DNA of 8,586 bases from RGIG3009 sp045590415 (GTDB lineage: Bacteria > Bacillota > Clostridia > Oscillospirales > Acutalibacteraceae), in the NCBI GenBank assembly GCA_045590415.1, contig JAZNRA010000055.1, forward strand, positions 1-8,586, in the 5' to 3' direction. This document shows positions 5,936 to 8,586 of the stretch, piece after piece. Position 1 is the first letter of the stretch; each line of letters opens with the position of its first letter. The translations under genes were made by a program, and so were the position numbers. The notes below the pieces were generated by a model. That model was not told where the DNA came from. It did not search any database and saw only the letters and a list, made by a program, of their open reading frames with translations.

Positions 5936-7753
5936 TTAATGCACTTCGCCGTTGTAGTAGCCCTCACCGGCATCCGGCGGCACCGTGCCGTCGTCAGCGG
6001 GTGCGGCGCCCTCTGCGGGAGCAGCGGCTTTGTATACCTTTTCGGAAACCTCGTAGAATTTCTTCATGAGATCTTCCTGTGCCGCTTTGATCGCATCGTC
6101 GCTCTCGCCCTTGAGCGTTTCTTTAAGCGCGTCGATCTTCGCCTGCAGCTCGGTCTTATCCGCTTCCTCTAATTTATCGCCGAGCTCCTCGATCGCTTTC
6201 TCGCACTGGTACACCGCTTGATCGGCACCGTTGCGCAGCTCGACCGCCTCGCGTTTTTTCTTATCTTCCTCGGCATACTGCTCGGCTTCCTTGACCGCCT
6301 TTTCCACGTCTTCCTTGGACATGTTGGTGTTGGAGGTGATGGTGATCGCCTGCTCTTTGCCGGTGCCCAGATCCTTCGCACTGACGTTCACGATGGCGTT
6401 CGCGTCAATATCAAAGGTAACCTCGATCTGCGGCACGCCGCGGCGCGCGGGAGCAATGCCGTCCAGATGGAACATGCCGAGCGTCTTATTATCGCGAGCA
6501 AATTCACGCTCACCCTGCAACACGTGCACCTCAACCGACGGCTGATTATCCTGCGCCGTGGAGAAGATCTGCGATTTTTTGGTCGGGATGGTGGTGTTGC
6601 GCTCGATCACGCGGGTCATCACGCCGCCCATGGTTTCCACACCGAGCGACAGCGGAGTAACGTCAAGCAACAGCAAGCCCTTGACTTCACCGCCGAGAAC
6701 ACCCGCCTGCAACGCCGCGCCCATGGCGACACATTCGTCGGGGTTGATGCCCTTGAACGGCTCTTTGCCCATGAACTTCTGCACCGCTTCCTGCACCGCC
6801 GGGATACGGGTAGAACCGCCGACGAGCAGGACCTTGTCGATTTCAGAAGCCGACAGACCGCTGTCGGAAAGCGCCTGTCTGACCGGCTGCATCGTCGCAT
6901 CGACGAGATCGGCAGTCAAACGGTTGAAGTCCGCACGGCTGAGTGTCATATCCAAGTGTTTCGGTCCGGTAGCATCCGCCGTGATAAAGGGCAGGTTGAT
7001 ATTACTGGTCATACCGCCCGAAAGCTCGATCTTGGTCTTCTCCGCCGCCTCACGCAAGCGCTGTACCGCCATCTTGTCAGCGGACAGATCCACACCGGTC
7101 TCCTTGCGGAAGCCGTCGATCAGCCAGTTGACGATCTTCTGGTCGAAATCGTCACCGCCCAAGCGGTTGTTACCGGCAGTGGCGAGAACTTCCTGCACGC
7201 CGTCACCCATCTCGATGATAGACACGTCGAACGTACCGCCGCCGAGGTCATATACCATGATCTTCTGATCGTTTTCTTTATCAATACCGTAGGCAAGCGC
7301 CGCCGCAGTCGGCTCGTTGATGATACGCTTGACCTCAAGGCCTGCGATCTTACCGGCATCCTTCGTTGCCTGACGCTGTGCGTCGGTAAAATATGCGGGG
7401 ACCGTGATAACCGCCTCGGTCACCTTGTCACCGAGATACGCCTCCGCATCCTGCTTTAATTTGGTCAGGATCATCGCAGAGATCTCCTGCGGGGTATATT
7501 CCTTATCGTCAATTGCCACTTTCTTCGCGGTACCCATATCGCGCTTGATAGACGAAATGGTGCGATCCGGATTAGAGACCGCCTGCTGTTTTGCCACGCG
7601 GCCGACAATACGCTCGCCGTCCTTCTTAAATGCAACGACCGAAGGGGTCGTACGCGCACCTTCTGCGTTGGGGATAACAACGGCTTCGCCGCCCTCAATA
7701 ACCGAAACGCAAGAGTTGGTGGTACCTAAGTCAATACCGATGATTTTTGCCAT
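5936..7753 (-). CDS. dnaK: Hsp70 chaperone DnaK
   Basis: This is the ATP-driven chaperone that binds exposed hydrophobic peptides in the cytosol, working with DnaJ and GrpE. It has 605 residues. The nucleotide-binding domain covers about 1-357: phosphate-1 loop GIDLGTTNS at 6-14, ITVPAYFTDAQRQAT at 116-130, phosphate-2 loop VYDLGGGTFDVS at 167-178, and the adenosine motif LLVGGSTRIPAV at 309-320. The hydrophobic linker and start of the substrate domain are at LLLDVTPLSLG, 361-371, and the helical lid begins near 480. The segment between KRDMG (70-74) and the PQEISA motif (88-93) lacks the insertion found in Gram-negative DnaK. The C-terminal tail ends GEGYYNGEVH and lacks the acidic EEVD-like or DDDK ending common in bacteria; no alternative frame restores one. 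The ATG at 7751-7753 has AGGAGG 8 bases upstream (7762-7767). It follows grpE by 39 bases. Confidence 0.98.
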   Translation of the reverse strand: MAKIIGIDLGTTNSCVSVIEGGEAVVIPNAEGARTTPSVVAFKKDGERIVGRVAKQQAVSNPDRTISSIKRDMGTAKKVAIDDKEYTPQEISAMILTKLKQDAEAYLGDKVTEAVITVPAYFTDAQRQATKDAGKIAGLEVKRIINEPTAAALAYGIDKENDQKIMVYDLGGGTFDVSIIEMGDGVQEVLATAGNNRLGGDDFDQKIVNWLIDGFRKETGVDLSADKMAVQRLREAAEKTKIELSGGMTSNINLPFITADATGPKHLDMTLSRADFNRLTADLVDATMQPVRQALSDSGLSASEIDKVLLVGGSTRIPAVQEAVQKFMGKEPFKGINPDECVAMGAALQAGVLGGEVKGLLLLDVTPLSLGVETMGGVMTRVIERNTTIPTKKSQIFSTAQDNQPSVEVHVLQGEREFARDNKTLGMFHLDGIAPARRGVPQIEVTFDIDANAIVNVSAKDLGTGKEQAITITSNTNMSKEDVEKAVKEAEQYAEEDKKKREAVELRNGADQAVYQCEKAIEELGDKLEEADKTELQAKIDALKETLKGESDDAIKAAQEDLMKKFYEVSEKVYKAAAPAEGAAPADDGTVPPDAGEGYYNGEVH

Positions 7754-7792
7754 GGGATTTGCCTCCTATATATACTATATTATAATACAAAC
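7754..7792 (-). promoter_or_regulatory. AT-rich grpE-dnaK gap with ribosome binding site and a possible weak internal promoter
   Basis: This 39-base gap carries the strong AGGAGG site of dnaK (7762-7767). Upstream of that is a run of A and T with a perfect TATAAT on the minus strand (7779-7784). No good -35 box lies 16-18 bases above it, since the region is the coding end of grpE. An internal dnaK promoter is possible but weakly supported. An unstructured AT-rich leader that helps strong dnaK translation explains it equally well. Confidence 0.35.
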
Positions 7793-8317
7793 TCAGTTTG
7801 CTACCTTAACCATCGCGGGGCGCAACACGCGTGCGCCGAGTGCATAGCCCTTTTGGTAGACCTCCGTGACGGTTTCCGGCTCTACACCGTCTGCGTCTTC
7901 GCGCATCACGGCGTTATGCCGTTCCGGATCAAACACTTGATTGAGCGCCGGGATCTCCTCGAGCCCCAGCGTTCCCAGCGTTTCGCCGAACTGGCGAACC
8001 ACCATTTCCACGCCTTTTTTGTACTCGCCGTTCTCGGGCGACTCCACCGCACGCTCCAAATTGTCAATTACGGGCAACAGCGCTTTGAGCACCTCCGCCT
8101 TAACAAACGAGCCAAGCTGTTCTTTTTCTTGATCGGTACGGCGTTTGTAGTTGGCGTATTCTGCCAACACCCGCTGATACTGATCCTGCGTTTGTGTCAA
8201 CTGCTCCTGAAGCTGTGTCAGTTCAGTATTAGCCGGCTCTTCGGCCGTAGTTTCCGCCTCCGGCTGAACTTCTGTGTTTTCGTCTTCCGTCATCAGATCA
8301 CGTTTTTCCTCTTCCAC
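7793..8317 (-). CDS. grpE: Nucleotide exchange factor GrpE
   Basis: This is the homodimeric exchange factor that releases ADP from DnaK and resets the chaperone cycle. The 174-residue protein has an acidic, low-complexity N-terminus (about 1-33), a long helix that forms the dimer coiled coil (about 34-75, with regular Leu and Gln), the conserved LLPVIDNLERAV at 80-91, FDPERHNAVM at 129-138 and the C-terminal beta-domain signature EVYQKGYALGARVLRPAMVKV at 152-172 (in two parts: EVYQKGYALGAR, then VLRPAMVKV). The start is a GTG at 8315-8317, supported by AGGAGG (8325-8330) 7 bases upstream; the next in-frame ATG at 8291-8293 has no such site. It is the first gene of the visible operon. No promoter or CIRCE operator is seen before it in the window, so the promoter and perhaps hrcA probably lie further upstream, beyond the repeat-rich stretch. 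Confidence 0.97.
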   Translation of the reverse strand: MEEEKRDLMTEDENTEVQPEAETTAEEPANTELTQLQEQLTQTQDQYQRVLAEYANYKRRTDQEKEQLGSFVKAEVLKALLPVIDNLERAVESPENGEYKKGVEMVVRQFGETLGTLGLEEIPALNQVFDPERHNAVMREDADGVEPETVTEVYQKGYALGARVLRPAMVKVAN

Positions 8318-8335
8318 GGAAAGCCCTCCTTAGTG

Positions 8336-8357
8336 TGACAGGATTCGAACCCTGTCA
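8336..8357. repeat. 22-bp near-palindrome with a tRNA T-loop-like centre
   Basis: TGACAGG (8336-8342) and CCTGTCA (8351-8357) form a 7-bp stem around the loop ATTCGAAC. The loop itself contains the palindrome TTCGAA, so the whole is symmetrical except for one A/C pair. On the minus strand the centre reads GGGTTCGAATCC, like a tRNA T-loop, but the loop has 8 bases and no acceptor, D or anticodon arms can be found nearby. Confidence 0.6.
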
Positions 8358-8403
8358 TAGTTTCGCACGCCGCCTTTATCCGCGCGGCTTTGCGCTTGTT
8401 TTT

Positions 8404-8421
8404 GCAAGGCGTCAGCCTTGC
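8404..8421. repeat. Hairpin, 7-bp stem with 4-base loop
   Basis: GCAAGGC (8404-8410) and GCCTTGC (8415-8421) are perfect inverted repeats around GTCA. In the grpE direction it is followed by AAAAACAAG, so it is not an intrinsic terminator for that strand. It is one of several stems in the element upstream of grpE. Confidence 0.55.
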
Positions 8422-8472
8422 GGCAACCTCGCGCTTCTACGCACAAAAAACTCGGCGGCAGAAACGCTTTGC

Positions 8473-8579
8473 CCTTACAAATTGAGAAATTTTTGCTTCG
8501 CCTAAGCCGCGAAGCGCCGCTATCCCGGCGGATCGCAAGCGACAAGGCAACGGCGAACGGGAATTTCTCATTTGTAAGG
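8473..8579. repeat. Imperfect 18/19-base inverted repeat enclosing a hairpin
   Basis: The left arm (8473-8491) starts CCTTACAAAT and ends GAGAAATT. The right arm (8562-8579) is its reverse complement except for one missing T. The arms enclose about 70 GC-rich bases that include a 7-bp hairpin, GCTTCGC (8495-8501) with GCGAAGC (8509-8515). The right arm runs directly into the GTGTGACA copy at the window edge, sharing one base. The arms look like terminal inverted repeats of a small element or the base of a long RNA stem. Confidence 0.55.
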
Positions 8580-8586
8580 TGTGACA

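Larger units (their letters stand above)
8333..8586. repeat. Composite hairpin-rich repeat element upstream of grpE (may extend past window)
   Basis: This GC-rich stretch of about 250 bases holds no credible gene but dense internal symmetry. GTGTGACA occurs at 8333-8340 and again at the very end, 8579-8586, in the same orientation and 246 bases apart. It also contains a near-palindrome at 8336-8357, a 7-bp hairpin at 8404-8421, a 7-bp hairpin at 8495-8515, and an 18-base inverted repeat (8473-8491 with 8562-8579). The direct repeats could be duplicated target sites of a small non-coding mobile element, or the edges of a tandem unit that continues beyond the window. Its right-hand copy ends at the window edge, so the full extent is unknown. 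It ends three bases before the grpE ribosome binding site, so it lies in the 5' leader of the operon. Confidence 0.55.

Noticed and set aside
5936..6000. A frameshift that truncates the DnaK tail.
   Set aside because: The other minus-strand frames in this stretch do not encode an acidic DnaK-like tail, and the stop is followed by a normal intergenic hairpin.
6218..7459. A long plus-strand reading frame of 413 codons.
   Set aside because: It is entirely antisense to dnaK, is rich in Arg, His and Asp, and shows no family motif; it is a by-product of dnaK codon use.
8331..8412. A tRNA gene on the minus strand, suggested by the T-loop-like GGTTCGAATCC.
   Set aside because: The loop has 8 bases, the stem register is wrong for a T-arm, and no matching acceptor stem, D-arm or anticodon arm can be found at the right distance.
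8330..8545. A 71-codon minus-strand reading frame upstream of grpE.
   Set aside because: It runs through hairpins and inverted repeats, has a composition rich in Arg, Lys, Ser and Cys with no family pattern, no good ribosome binding site, and its stop codon abuts the grpE Shine-Dalgarno. It is most likely chance coding across the repeat.
1..8586. CRISPR array, phage genes, transposase or toxin-antitoxin genes.
   Set aside because: No regularly spaced repeats, no transposase or integrase motifs and no small paired genes were found on either strand.

Overview
The window looks like a chromosomal segment of a Gram-positive, anaerobic, Clostridia-like bacterium (a gut Oscillospirales/Ruminococcaceae-type genome is my best guess). 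The signs are: strong AGGAGG-type ribosome binding sites; a DnaK without the roughly 25-residue N-terminal insertion of Gram-negative DnaK; an Mrp ATPase with a Cys-rich N-terminus; an ATPase resembling the Firmicutes PRK06851 family; and near-consensus sigma-A promoters. The taxonomic guess is inference, since no marker gene was searched.

Layout from left to right. (1) Positions 1-639, minus strand: the 5' part of an Mrp/NBP35-type iron-sulfur cluster carrier ATPase, cut by the window edge. It has its own promoter and a strong hairpin in the leader. (2) Positions 727-2364: two divergently transcribed small membrane phosphoglycosyl transferases (sugar transferases), separated by about 350 bp of AT-rich regulatory DNA. 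(3) Positions 2411-3487, plus strand: a P-loop ATPase made of two related halves, the second with a decayed Walker A motif. Its Shine-Dalgarno sequence lies inside a hairpin. A two-way terminator at 3486-3524 ends this transcript and the convergent one. (4) Positions 3527-8317, minus strand: grpE - dnaK - dnaJ - AI-2E-family membrane protein, read in that order. A hairpin separates dnaK from dnaJ, and a separate promoter precedes the membrane protein. (5) Positions 8331-8586: a gene-free, hairpin-rich, GC-rich stretch immediately upstream of grpE that looks like a composite repeat element.

How the genes work together. GrpE, DnaK and DnaJ form the Hsp70 chaperone cycle: DnaJ delivers clients and triggers ATP hydrolysis, and GrpE exchanges the nucleotide. 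The two sugar transferases probably each start assembly of a lipid-linked surface glycan by moving a sugar-1-phosphate onto undecaprenyl phosphate, but no other glycan genes are visible here. Mrp serves Fe-S cluster delivery and has no evident link to its neighbours. The roles of the two-domain ATPase and the AI-2E-family protein cannot be fixed from this sequence.

Most of the window is ordinary core genome. The parts that merit a second look are the repeat element upstream of grpE, the hairpin that hides the ribosome binding site at 2397-2402, the degenerate second half of the ATPase, and the paired sugar transferases with their shared regulatory gap. I do not see a clearly new multi-gene system.
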